Shown: positions 9,150-16,843 of the stretch, in pieces
Layout: each line of letters starts with the position of its first letter
Position numbering within the stretch: the stretch's first letter is position 1
Origin: Paludibacter jiangxiensis
GTDB taxonomy: Bacteria > Bacteroidota > Bacteroidia > Bacteroidales > Paludibacteraceae
Reading direction: 5' to 3'
NCBI GenBank assembly: GCA_945870155.1
Contig: CAMBSB010000012.1
Span: forward strand, 1 to 59,657
DNA length: 59,657 nt
Made by a program: the position numbers and the translations under genes
Notes under the pieces: model-generated
Seen by the model: the letters and a program-made list of their open reading frames with translations, nothing else
The model's database searches: none
What the model was told of the DNA's origin: nothing

Positions 9150-9458
9150 ATGGAAAAATTAAACAACATACATCCAGGTGAAATTTTAAACGAGGAATTT
9201 CTTATTCCAATGAATATTTCAGCGTATAAGCTTTCAAAAGATTTGGAAATTCCTCAAACTCGAATTTCTCAAATTATTAAAGGTAATCGCCGTATTACAG
9301 CTGATACAGCTTTGCGATTAAGCTCATATTTTGGTAATTCAGCTAAGTTTTGGTTAGGGTTACAAAACGATTATGATATAGAAGCTGAAAATAATATGCA
9401 AACTATTGTTTTTGAAAGAATTAAACATAAAAATTTGACACATAGGGTTAATTTTTAG
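9150..9458 (+). CDS. higA: HigA-type antitoxin (XRE-family HTH)
   Basis: A 102-residue antitoxin that should bind the HigB toxin and repress the operon promoter. The core is a helix-turn-helix (about 20-75): HPGEILNEEFLIP, ISAYKLSKDLEIPQTRISQIIKG, RRITADTALRLSSYFG, and the family ending KFWLGLQNDYDIE. Start is the ATG at 9150; the open frame continues upstream inside higB but without family similarity. Its stop codon overlaps the stop of the convergent GH5 gene (9455-9458). Confidence 0.93.
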   Translation: MEKLNNIHPGEILNEEFLIPMNISAYKLSKDLEIPQTRISQIIKGNRRITADTALRLSSYFGNSAKFWLGLQNDYDIEAENNMQTIVFERIKHKNLTHRVNF

Positions 9459-11401
9459 TCTGTTACAACAAGTTTAATCACTTCATTTTTGTCAGCCGTA
9501 CTAATCCGGTAAAAGTAAATTCCTTGTTTCAAACTCGGAGAATCTTTTTCATTGAGCTTCCAGTGAATCGTATGAATTCCAGGTGATTTGAATGCGCTAA
9601 CGAGTGTTTCAATTTTTCGTCCGCTTATATCCAAAATGCTTACATCAACTTGTGCAGAAGCAGATAAATAGAACTCTATACGTGTTTCAGAAGTCAGTGG
9701 ATTTGGGTATGCTTTTGCTTTCAATTGATGCACACCCTGCATTTCTGTAATTCCTGAAATGGGTGTACCATTGATGCGAATATCATCGAACCAGAACTTT
9801 TTGCCTGTTAGAGCCATATTTTCAGAAACAATCTGAAATCGATCAACAGCTTTCCAATCGAATAAGTTGCTGGAGTTAAACCAACTTCCATCCCATGAAC
9901 CTGCATCTTTAAAATTATTTAATGGAATTTTTACCAAATGCCATGTGCCATCGAAAGGTACTACTGTTGTGTTGATAGTAAAATCTCTTCTCCAGGGATG
10001 ATCATTCGGATCGGAAGTTTTGGTATCCAAAAAACGCAACACTATACTTGAACCGGGCGAATCGGCTTTGAACCAGAAATCGACCGTATAATTTGCAGTC
10101 ACCAATTTCGTTAAGTCTTTATTTATTTTAAAGTCGAAATCGAGGGCATTGTACTGAGTCTGATCTGTCATATAAATACAGTAATTTCCAGCATATTTAT
10201 CTACCGAAAACATATCGGTAGTTCCATTGCCCGGTGCAGTACTGCGGATTCCTTCTCCCACAAAATCGGTATAAATATCAAACGGAATGGTATCGGCGCG
10301 GAATACATATTGCTTATAAGGCGGTGGAGTAAAACCCATTCCTTCGGCTTGTGGACGGTTGATGTCGTATTCAAATACTTCGTTGGAATTTGGATTGAAT
10401 ATGCCGAATCCTCCCTGATAATCCCACATGGTCCAAGGTATTGATTTTAAGGTTAAATAGCTTGCTACTTCTTTATACCAATTTACTCTATCGGCATTTA
10501 AACTTTTCAGTTTATAAACGCCAAATTCTCCACAATAAATTTTCACTCCATTTGTAGTTCCATACGCAACGGCTGCATCGATGGCAGTTTTCAATTTAGC
10601 CACGGTTCCATCAGTTTTATAATCCGTTTTCAAGCCATTTTCGACCCAACTTCCTGTTAATGAAGGCGGACAGAAAGGAATTCGCGCAGCGTCGTATGGA
10701 AAAGGAACGCCACCCAAATCGATTAACGATGGACTTGCCCAACTGGCTCCCTGATGCGTAAACAGAAAAGGATCGTAAAAGTGAAACGAATAAATCAAAT
10801 TTGTGTCAGCCAGCTTATTAAGTTTGGTCATGCCGTAAATTCCACCCCAGTCGGCACCTGTAACAATGATGGTGTGTTTTTTATCATACACCCGAATTGA
10901 ATCAACCACTTTGGCTTGAATAATAGCCCAATCTGTTGCCAGCAATGCATTTGGCTCATTCAGTATCTCATAAAAAAGCGATGTAGTGCGATCTTTGTAA
11001 TGGCGCGCCATTTGGGGCCATATTTTAATTAAAGGAATTTCTACACTCTTCGCTTTGGCATCTTCCAGCGTGTGATTGTCAATTATCAGATTCAGCTTCA
11101 ACTCTTCTGTCCAGTCAATAACCTGATCGAGGTAATTGTAAAAAATAGGATCGATGGTATAATTCGGAGCTCCATTAGTCATGTGGTGCAATTCAATGGG
11201 CAATCTAATTACATCGCAACCAAGGCTTTTAATGTTCTGCAAATCTTTTTTGGTGTAGTTGGAAAATGGTATCGACTTTGCATTAGCGGCACCAAACCAA
11301 CCGGTTAGATTTACTCCTTTATTAAATGGGTTTTGAGCCGAAATAACCGAAAAAAAGAAGAGAAAAAACAGGAATAGGATCGATTTAATAATTTTATTCA
11401 T
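9455..11401 (-). CDS. Secreted GH5-type endoglucanase-like enzyme with a type IX sorting domain
   Basis: A 648-residue exported glycosidase. Order of parts: signal peptide (1-22, cleaved after SAQ), GH5-like TIM barrel (about 25-345) with the acid/base Glu149 in EILNEP and the probable nucleophile Glu292 in YCGEFGV, a beta-sandwich carbohydrate-binding-like region (about 365-550, ending GKKFWFDDIRING), and a C-terminal sorting domain (about 557-648) with AKAYPNPLTSETRIEF, VSILDISGRKIETL and KQGIYFYRIST. That last domain marks cargo of the type IX system whose PorPKLMN genes lie at 32-38 kb. The enzyme should cut beta-1,4-glucan, mannan or a similar polymer at the cell surface; the exact substrate is not readable. 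Confidence 0.92.
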   Translation of the reverse strand: MNKIIKSILFLFFLFFFSVISAQNPFNKGVNLTGWFGAANAKSIPFSNYTKKDLQNIKSLGCDVIRLPIELHHMTNGAPNYTIDPIFYNYLDQVIDWTEELKLNLIIDNHTLEDAKAKSVEIPLIKIWPQMARHYKDRTTSLFYEILNEPNALLATDWAIIQAKVVDSIRVYDKKHTIIVTGADWGGIYGMTKLNKLADTNLIYSFHFYDPFLFTHQGASWASPSLIDLGGVPFPYDAARIPFCPPSLTGSWVENGLKTDYKTDGTVAKLKTAIDAAVAYGTTNGVKIYCGEFGVYKLKSLNADRVNWYKEVASYLTLKSIPWTMWDYQGGFGIFNPNSNEVFEYDINRPQAEGMGFTPPPYKQYVFRADTIPFDIYTDFVGEGIRSTAPGNGTTDMFSVDKYAGNYCIYMTDQTQYNALDFDFKINKDLTKLVTANYTVDFWFKADSPGSSIVLRFLDTKTSDPNDHPWRRDFTINTTVVPFDGTWHLVKIPLNNFKDAGSWDGSWFNSSNLFDWKAVDRFQIVSENMALTGKKFWFDDIRINGTPISGITEMQGVHQLKAKAYPNPLTSETRIEFYLSASAQVDVSILDISGRKIETLVSAFKSPGIHTIHWKLNEKDSPSLKQGIYFYRISTADKNEVIKLVVTD

Positions 11402-11435
11402 GATTTTAAAAAAAGTTTTACAAGCTGGAACGAAA

Positions 11436-11466
11436 CAAATATAGTGTAAAAGCTGTAAAGTACAAA
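11436..11466 (-). promoter_or_regulatory. Consensus promoter of the GH5 gene
   Basis: On the minus strand TTTG (11466-11463), a 19-bp spacer and TATATTTG (11443-11436). The start near 11429 leaves a leader of about 28 nt before the ATG at 11401. Confidence 0.65.
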
Positions 11467-11599
11467 ATATTGGTTATTTCATTTTTTGAATTGCTATTTA
11501 TTCAATTAATCACCGTATTTCTCTGCACAGAATGATATTAGATAATTCATTTTCAGATACTTCAATCTTTAAACTTAGTGGGTTTTGGGGTTCTTTTGT

Positions 11600-11757
11600 G
11601 AACGAACGGTCAACGTAGCTAATTTATTTCTAATCCCAACTCTTGTATTCTAAGCATTTGTAATGCGTTCTTATCTTAAATTTATTTATCGGATTAAAAA
11701 TCCTTATAGTACAACGCCTACCATTTGTACATTTAATCAATTATATATGCGGCTGGA
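11600..11757. repeat. Repeat A, copy 1
   Basis: About 158 bp that align with 12907-13092. Shared blocks in order: GAACnAACGGTCAnCGTAGCTA, then an almost identical stretch of about 45 bp (AATCCCAACTCTTGTATTC followed by AGCATTTGTAATGCGTTCTT), TTTATCGGATTAAA, CAACGC, and ATCAATTA. Copy 1 lacks about 30 bp that copy 2 has in its middle. The two copies bracket the two genes at 11868-12872. The rest of the gap (11467-11599 and 11758-11867) shows nothing I can name. Confidence 0.85.
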
Positions 11758-11867
11758 CAGGGGTTTTTGTGTGAAATTATAAATACATCTATTTTGAGTT
11801 CGGTTTATAAAATGCACGTATGATAGCCATTTTACATATCTATGGCATCAAACGTGCATTTTTTTAG

Positions 11868-12464
11868 TCAGAACCTATATCCGATTGAGACTTTAGGATA
11901 AAGACCAATGGTCTGTTCAAATTTCGAACCTAGTGTTTTAAATGGAATATCAAAACCCGCAGAATATATAAGTTTAGAGCATTCGTACCTATATCCCAAT
12001 TGAATAAAACCATAATAATTAAAACCATCAAAATCAGTAATTATCTGCGTACCATCATAATTATTATATTCATAATCTTTGAAGTCAGCATAATATGGTG
12101 TGAATCCAAAGCCTATTTCGAAATGTGAGTTTTTTTCTCCAGTTAAATAATATATGCTTAAAGGTATTGAAACGGCATTTTTCAATAATTGATTACGCAA
12201 AAAACCTATTGGAGAGGTTCTAAAATCAGCATTTTTCCCACCAAACTCATACATCCAGCCGCTATAATTTTGAGATTTTTCAAAGCCATACCCTACTCCA
12301 ATTTTATATCCAAAATGACTAGTATTCGAGAAACGACTATCAAAAGAGAAACCAATTAAGTTGTGAACGCCCAATAATTCTAAATTTACAGAACGTGGCG
12401 TTTGTGCTTTTACCGTTACAATAAGAAAGCACAAAATGAATACAATAAATTTTAGTTTTTCCAT
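11868..12464 (-). CDS. Small outer-membrane beta-barrel-like protein
   Basis: A 198-residue protein with a signal peptide (about 1-20, ending VKAQ) followed by alternating hydrophobic/polar strands (for example GYKIGVGYGFEKS, FEIGFGFTPYYADF, NYYGFIQLGYRYE) and a final VSIGYRF, ending in an aromatic residue as outer-membrane barrels do. The family is not recognisable beyond this. Its start lies 3 bp after the stop of the unknown gene at 12468-12872, so the two are one transcription unit. Both lie between the two copies of repeat A. The function is unknown; this fold includes porin-like and adhesion proteins. Confidence 0.7.
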   Translation of the reverse strand: MEKLKFIVFILCFLIVTVKAQTPRSVNLELLGVHNLIGFSFDSRFSNTSHFGYKIGVGYGFEKSQNYSGWMYEFGGKNADFRTSPIGFLRNQLLKNAVSIPLSIYYLTGEKNSHFEIGFGFTPYYADFKDYEYNNYDGTQIITDFDGFNYYGFIQLGYRYECSKLIYSAGFDIPFKTLGSKFEQTIGLYPKVSIGYRF

Positions 12465-12467
12465 TTT

Positions 12468-12872
12468 TTAATCTGCTATTTTTTTAATTACCATACCTGT
12501 ATATCCATCATTGTCATTGTCGGTGTAGACATAAGCCATTCCTGAGATAAGTTCGAAATTTTTCATGTTCATTGATGCAGTCATTGATTTTTGCATATAA
12601 TATAAGAAACTCCCACCATTCCCAGCAAAAATTTCAAAACTAATACCATCACTAGGGAAAACATGATTTAATTCAGGTCCTTTTTCCCATTTCTCAGATG
12701 TTGCAATATAAATAAATCTGGTTTCTTGAGATGGAACATCTACCATAAAACCATTTGCTTTTGTACGAGCACTATTAAAAGTAGATATTAATTTCTTAGC
12801 TGCAAATTTATATATCATTTCTTGCAAATCAGCATATGAGAAATCCCCCTGTCCTCCCGGATATAAATTCAT
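12468..12872 (-). CDS. Unknown 134-residue protein, possibly 5'-truncated
   Basis: I do not recognise this protein. It is mixed alpha/beta in appearance: an N-terminal stretch FSYADLQEMIYKFAAKKLISTFN, a glycine-rich FEIFAGNGGSFLYYM and an acidic YTDNDNDGY segment that resembles a calcium-binding loop. No signal peptide or membrane helix is visible. The ATG at 12872 is not convincing: the same frame stays open upstream for 19 codons (reading RPELSYKR just before it) and runs into repeat A copy 2 before a stop at 12930-12932. The gene may therefore be the 3' remainder of a longer one that was cut by the repeat. It is tightly linked to the barrel gene downstream. Confidence 0.55.
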   Translation of the reverse strand: MNLYPGGQGDFSYADLQEMIYKFAAKKLISTFNSARTKANGFMVDVPSQETRFIYIATSEKWEKGPELNHVFPSDGISFEIFAGNGGSFLYYMQKSMTASMNMKNFELISGMAYVYTDNDNDGYTGMVIKKIAD

Positions 12873-12906
12873 TCTTTTGTAGGATAATTCGGGACGCTGT
12901 TGTTGG

Positions 12907-13092
12907 GAACCAACGGTCAGCGTAGCTATTTATTTGCAATCCCAACTCTTGTATTCTTAGCATTTGTAATGCGTTCTTTAAAAAAATTTGTTTATCGGAT
13001 TAAATTACGACAGCTAATTTTGATTATAAATAAATTCACCTACATGCAACGCTCATCTTTTGAACATCTAATCAATTACATATCCGGTTGGA
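12907..13092. repeat. Repeat A, copy 2
   Basis: The longer copy of repeat A (see 11600-11757). At its left edge it carries a nested hairpin absent from copy 1: ACGCTG (12894-12899) pairs with CAGCGT (12918-12923), with GTTGG-GAA-CCAAC (about 12902-12914) inside. It ends about 5 bp before repeat B copy 1, so the two repeats lie back to back. Confidence 0.85.
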
Positions 13093-13097
13093 AGGGA

Positions 13098-13266
13098 GAC
13101 TTTGCCAAACATTCCACAACAATTATTTTAAGTTGAACTATTACGCAAAAAAGTTAATAATTATTTTAAAATAACAAACATTTATGAAAAATAAATTACT
13201 CACTCTCTAAAACATGCGATTTCCTATCTAAAACATGCGATTTTCTATCTTTGAGTTAGGATATAC
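13098..13266. repeat. Repeat B, copy 1 with an internal 21-bp tandem
   Basis: About 169 bp that align with 14689-14836. Shared blocks: GACTTTGCCAAACATTCCAC, TTGAACTATTACGCAA, then AGTTAATAATTATTTTAAAA with TAACAAACATTTAT, CTCTAAAACA, and AGTTAGGATATAC. Copy 1 holds two tandem 21-bp units (13209-13229 and 13230-13250, differing at one base), where copy 2 has one diverged unit. Downstream, 13267-13420 holds a CTGGA/TCCAG dyad near 13284-13310 and nothing else I can name. Confidence 0.85.
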
Positions 13267-13420
13267 TTCAATCTCAACAAAGACTGGATATAAAGCCGAA
13301 CGTCCTCCAGCCAGTTAAGGTACCACTAACTTGGGTATTTAAGCGTTTTCAGCAAGTAGAAATAATTTGTTCCTTTTTTTGATGAGATAGTTGGTCGTAT
13401 AGTTTTTTTCTAATTTATTG

Positions 13421-14608
13421 TCAATAAGAGCTCGAATTCGTCCACTTTAAGAGTTCTTGTTCTACAAATTGTGCTAATTGTTTTTTGTCGGGTAGTTCGA
13501 GTAAGTATTTTGACACAAAGAGCTGCTCATCCATTCCGTTTAAAGCATATTCAACAATTTTTTTCCCCTTTTCAGTGCATAATAAAATTCCAATTGGGTC
13601 ATTATCATCCGGTCGTTTTACTTCTTCGCGAAAGTATGAAACATACGAATTGAGTTGTGAAAGGTGCTCATGCTTAAACTTATCTATTTTCAGTTCTAAA
13701 AGAATATGACATTTTAGAATACGATGGTAAAAAACCAAATCGATAAAAAAATATTCATCATCAATCAAAATTCGCTTTTGTCTTGCTTCAAAACAGAAAC
13801 CATTACCCAATTCAATTATAAATGCTTGTAAATGATTTAATAATGCCGTTTCAAGTTCTTTTTCTTCTAAAAGTCCTTCGGGTTTTAGTCCTAAAAAATC
13901 GAAGAAAAATATCGATTTTATTGCATCTGTTGCTTTCTCGGGTTCAATTTTACTTAGCAGTTGATTATATGCTATTTCAGTGTTTTCTGAAAGTCCTACT
14001 CTTTCGAAAGAAAGGGTATTTATTTGCCGTTGCAATTCTTTTACATTAGGGGTAGTTTTGATAATCAATAGTTCAAAAAACCTTCTTTTGTTCACATCCG
14101 AAATTTTTATTAATTCGGCAAAATGAGTAAATGATGCTTGTTGAATGAGTGTTAAAAGATATGCATTATTTGTTTCTTGAAAATTCCTATCAATAGTTAT
14201 CAATTTTTGTTGGCTTTTTTCCAATTCGTCAGTTTCTGACTGACGAATTGAAACTTTCTCTTTATTAGTTTTAAATTCGTCGGGTAACAACTGACGAATT
14301 TCAGATAGCAATGAAATATTGTTGTTGATTAGTAATAATTCTTGAAATTGAGGATAAGAATTGTAGAATTGCCGAGATATTTTTAGATTTGTCTCACCTA
14401 AGCCCTTAATTTTCAGCTTTTCAGAAAGTTTTTTGAAAAGCTTATCACCATATTTTGCTCTATCTTCGCCATTTTGTTCAAATTCAACAATATAATATCC
14501 AATAAGCCAGTTTCGTAAAGTTAGAGTTAAATTTACAGCTTTTACAGCATATTGCTTGAGTCCAACATGCGTTTTTTCGATTGCATTTACAAGTAATTCG
14601 AATTTCAT
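13421..14608 (-). CDS. YhcG-type DUF1016 protein with PDDEXK nuclease-like domain
   Basis: A 395-residue protein of the YhcG/DUF1016 family. The N-terminal half (about 1-170, with LTLRNWLIGYYIVEFEQNG and GLGETNLKISRQFY) is the DUF1016 helical domain. The C-terminal half is a PDDEXK restriction-endonuclease-like domain with the core IDLVFYHRILKCHILLELKID: Asp, then Glu-x-Lys. Such genes are common accessory genes near restriction or mobile loci, but their substrates are poorly known. Start is the ATG at 14608 (MKFELLVNAIEK); an upstream in-frame start would add 13 residues without family similarity. Repeat B flanks the gene on both sides, and its right copy supplies a consensus promoter. Confidence 0.87.
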   Translation of the reverse strand: MKFELLVNAIEKTHVGLKQYAVKAVNLTLTLRNWLIGYYIVEFEQNGEDRAKYGDKLFKKLSEKLKIKGLGETNLKISRQFYNSYPQFQELLLINNNISLLSEIRQLLPDEFKTNKEKVSIRQSETDELEKSQQKLITIDRNFQETNNAYLLTLIQQASFTHFAELIKISDVNKRRFFELLIIKTTPNVKELQRQINTLSFERVGLSENTEIAYNQLLSKIEPEKATDAIKSIFFFDFLGLKPEGLLEEKELETALLNHLQAFIIELGNGFCFEARQKRILIDDEYFFIDLVFYHRILKCHILLELKIDKFKHEHLSQLNSYVSYFREEVKRPDDNDPIGILLCTEKGKKIVEYALNGMDEQLFVSKYLLELPDKKQLAQFVEQELLKWTNSSSY

Positions 14609-14688
14609 AAGATTGAGTCTATTTTTGAACAACTTAAATCTACACAAGGTAGTGACATTGCATTAAAAGCTTTCCATGTTCCGTTTAG

Positions 14689-14836
14689 GACTTTGCCAAA
14701 CATTCCACGCTAACCATACCACTTTGAACTATTACGCAACAAAGTTAATAATTATTTTAAAATAACAAACATTTATAAATAATAAAACACACACCCTCTA
14801 AAACAACCAATTTCCTATCTTTTAGTTAGGATATAC
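14689..14836. repeat. Repeat B, copy 2
   Basis: The second copy of repeat B, 80 bp upstream of the DUF1016 start. It has one 21-bp unit (14800-14820) where copy 1 has two. It contains the intact promoter at 14740-14769. Confidence 0.85.
14740..14769 (-). promoter_or_regulatory. Promoter inside repeat B, reading into the DUF1016 gene
   Basis: On the minus strand TTTG (14769-14766), an 18-bp spacer and TAACTTTG (14747-14740). Predicted start near 14733, with a leader of about 125 nt. In repeat B copy 1 the matching box reads TAACTTTT, so that copy has lost the final G. Confidence 0.55.
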
Positions 14837-14841
14837 CCACT

Positions 14842-14870
14842 AACCACACCCTTTTGCGGGTTGGGGGGCT
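14842..14870 (-). repeat. Dispersed C-rich hairpin repeat, copy 1
   Basis: Read on the minus strand it opens GCCCCCCAACCC, then a short loop, then AAGGGTGTGG. It is a degenerate member of the family also seen at 15837, 19172 and 48401. Confidence 0.55.
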
Positions 14871-14918
14871 TTTCCCATTTTTATTATGATATTTTTCTAT
14901 TACTTTTTGATATATATT

Positions 14919-14948
14919 TTTGTTGCAGGGGCTTTTTGTTTATATTTG
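14919..14948 (+). promoter_or_regulatory. Promoter of the PHP-phosphatase gene
   Basis: TTTG at 14919-14922, an 18-bp spacer and TATATTTG at 14941-14948. The start near 14955 would leave a very short leader before the ATG at 14967. Confidence 0.6.
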
Positions 14949-14966
14949 TAATAAATAAAATTCAGC

Positions 14967-15821
14967 ATGTATTTATCCAATTATCACAGTCATTGTACGT
15001 TTTGCGATGGGCGAAGTTCCATGGAGGATTTCGTTAAATTTGCCATTCCGCACGGCATAAAAAAATATGGTTTTTCGTCGCACGCGCCACTGCCATTCCT
15101 CACCAAATGGACTATGCTTGCCGATGATTTTGCCGATTATGAAAAGGAATTTTATCGTTTAAAGTTAAAATACGAAGGGCAGATAGAATTGTATTTGGGT
15201 TTAGAAGTTGATTTTATTCATAATTGTTCGGACATTGAAAATGAGTTTTTTAGCGATAAAAAACTGGATTATACCATAGCTTCAATACACTATCTCGATA
15301 AAATTTCGGAGAATAACTATTGGTCAATCGATGGTGGATTCAGGGAGTTTGATGCCGGTTTGAATTTGTTTTTTGGAGGTGATATCCGACTTGCCTGTAA
15401 ACGTTTTTTTGAAATTACCGGTTTAATGCTCGAAAAAGGTGGTTTCGATATTGTGGGGCATTTTGATAAAATTACTTATCATGCCTTGAAATATAAGGAT
15501 TTCAATGTTACCGATAAATGGTTCGTTGATATGGTAACTGTTTCATTACAATTGGTGAAAAGCAAAGGTATAATACTGGAAATCAACACGAAATCGCTCG
15601 CTGAATATGGAATAACTTTTCCGCATGCTGCTTTTTATCCCGTTATCAATGAGTTACAGATACCGATTCATGTAAATTCCGATTGCCATTATCCTAACCA
15701 TGTGGATGCCGGTTTTAGGCAAACATATATGGAGTTAAAACAAACGGGGTTTAAAACCATGAGACAATTGTTTGATAAGCAATGGGTTGATGTTGAGTTT
15801 GATGAAAATGGACTGAAATAA
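14967..15821 (+). CDS. PHP-family histidinol-phosphatase-like enzyme
   Basis: A 284-residue metal-dependent phosphoesterase of the PHP family, closest in pattern to HisK/HisJ-type histidinol-phosphatases, which remove phosphate from L-histidinol phosphate. The N-terminal YHSHCTFCDG supplies the first metal-binding His-x-His pair, followed by GFSSHAP, LGLEVDF, TIASIHYLD, IVGHFDKITYH and the late HVNSDCHYP, all typical metal-ligand blocks. No other histidine-pathway gene is nearby, so the in vivo substrate could be another phosphate ester. It has its own promoter and is followed by a C-rich repeat hairpin that could also act as a transcript end. Confidence 0.85.
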   Translation: MYLSNYHSHCTFCDGRSSMEDFVKFAIPHGIKKYGFSSHAPLPFLTKWTMLADDFADYEKEFYRLKLKYEGQIELYLGLEVDFIHNCSDIENEFFSDKKLDYTIASIHYLDKISENNYWSIDGGFREFDAGLNLFFGGDIRLACKRFFEITGLMLEKGGFDIVGHFDKITYHALKYKDFNVTDKWFVDMVTVSLQLVKSKGIILEINTKSLAEYGITFPHAAFYPVINELQIPIHVNSDCHYPNHVDAGFRQTYMELKQTGFKTMRQLFDKQWVDVEFDENGLK

Positions 15822-15836
15822 TAATGAACTACATTT

Positions 15837-15860
15837 GCCCCCTAACCCCCTGAAGGGGGA
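15837..15860 (+). repeat. Dispersed C-rich hairpin repeat, copy 2
   Basis: GCCCCCTAACC runs into a perfect hairpin CCCCC-TGAA-GGGGG (15846-15859). It lies between the convergent ends of the phosphatase and glycosyltransferase genes and has no T-run, so it is a repeat more than an intrinsic terminator. Confidence 0.7.
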
Positions 15861-15899
15861 ATAAGAAGTTAGAAATGCTATCTACATTTTTTAATTTTT

Positions 15900-16835
15900 T
15901 TAGAAATTCACCTCTTTTTCAACTATATATTCAGGTCTGTCCTTAATTTCATCAAATAGAATTCCGATATATTGTCCTAAAACGCCTACCGTAAGAAGTT
16001 GAACTCCTCCAAAAAATACAATTAAAATGATTATAGAACTCCACCCGGAGATGGCATGAGTAAATCCAAAAATTTTACCCAACAAAATCCAGACTCCATA
16101 AATAATGCCGATTAAAACAGTTATAAAACCTAATCCTGTAGCCAGTTTCAATGGTTTTTTCGAAAAATAAAGCATGGCCGTAGCAGCAAAATGCAGCATT
16201 TTTCGCAAAGGATATTTTGTATCACCGGCAAATCGCGCTTCGCGTTTATATTTAAATGGTACTTGCTTAAAACCTATCCAACTGATAATACCCCGAATAT
16301 ATTTCCCTTTTTCTCTGAATTTTTTAAATTCATCCATTACTTGTCTGTCAATCAGCCGGAAATCGCCCGTGTCGAGTGGGAAATTAATTTCCGAAAGATA
16401 ATTCATCGAACGATAGAACAGCTTAGCGGTCAGTTTTTTGATAATACTTTCGCCTTTTCTGTTCTCACGTACGCAGTAAACCACGTTGGCTTGCTCGCGC
16501 TTGAGCGTTTCAATTAATTCCGGGATTAACTCCGGTGGATCTTGCAAGTCAGCATCAATTATTACAGCCAAATCGCTTGTACAATAATGAATTCCGGCAG
16601 TAACTGCCGGCTGATGTCCAAAATTACGTGAAAAATGTAAGATTTTCACCTGTTTATCGTTAGCCGCTATCTTGCTAAGCATCCATGCTGTTTGGTCGGT
16701 GCTCCCATCGTTAATATAAATAATCTCACTTTGAAGGGTGCTCAACTCATCAATTACCTTTTTTAATCTTTTGTGCGATTCTTCAATCACTGCCTCTTCA
16801 TTGAAGCAAGGAACAATAATACTAAGTGTTTGCAT
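15900..16835 (-). CDS. GtrB-like family 2 glycosyltransferase (polyprenyl-phosphate sugar synthase)
   Basis: A 311-residue enzyme of the GtrB/DPM1 group, which transfers a sugar from a nucleotide donor to a polyprenyl phosphate on the cytoplasmic face of the membrane. The GT-A domain (about 1-220) opens with SIIVPCFNEE and contains YINDGSTD and the metal-binding IDADLQDPPE, then DTGDFRLIDRQV. Two C-terminal membrane helices (about 235-260 and 268-292) match the family. It follows the GtrA-type gene by 8 bp. Together they look like the flippase/donor pair that feeds O-antigen or lipid modification; the sugar is not readable. Confidence 0.92.
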   Translation of the reverse strand: MQTLSIIVPCFNEEAVIEESHKRLKKVIDELSTLQSEIIYINDGSTDQTAWMLSKIAANDKQVKILHFSRNFGHQPAVTAGIHYCTSDLAVIIDADLQDPPELIPELIETLKREQANVVYCVRENRKGESIIKKLTAKLFYRSMNYLSEINFPLDTGDFRLIDRQVMDEFKKFREKGKYIRGIISWIGFKQVPFKYKREARFAGDTKYPLRKMLHFAATAMLYFSKKPLKLATGLGFITVLIGIIYGVWILLGKIFGFTHAISGWSSIIILIVFFGGVQLLTVGVLGQYIGILFDEIKDRPEYIVEKEVNF

Positions 16836-16843
16836 TACGGGGC

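Noticed and set aside
12894-12923. Hairpin in repeat A as an integron attC site
   Set aside because: No integron integrase is visible, the stem lacks the conserved attC core pattern, and copy 1 of the repeat lacks the hairpin altogether.
12900-13136. 78-codon open frame across repeats A and B
   Set aside because: It spans the junction of two non-coding repeats; the same repeats in other copies do not keep the frame.
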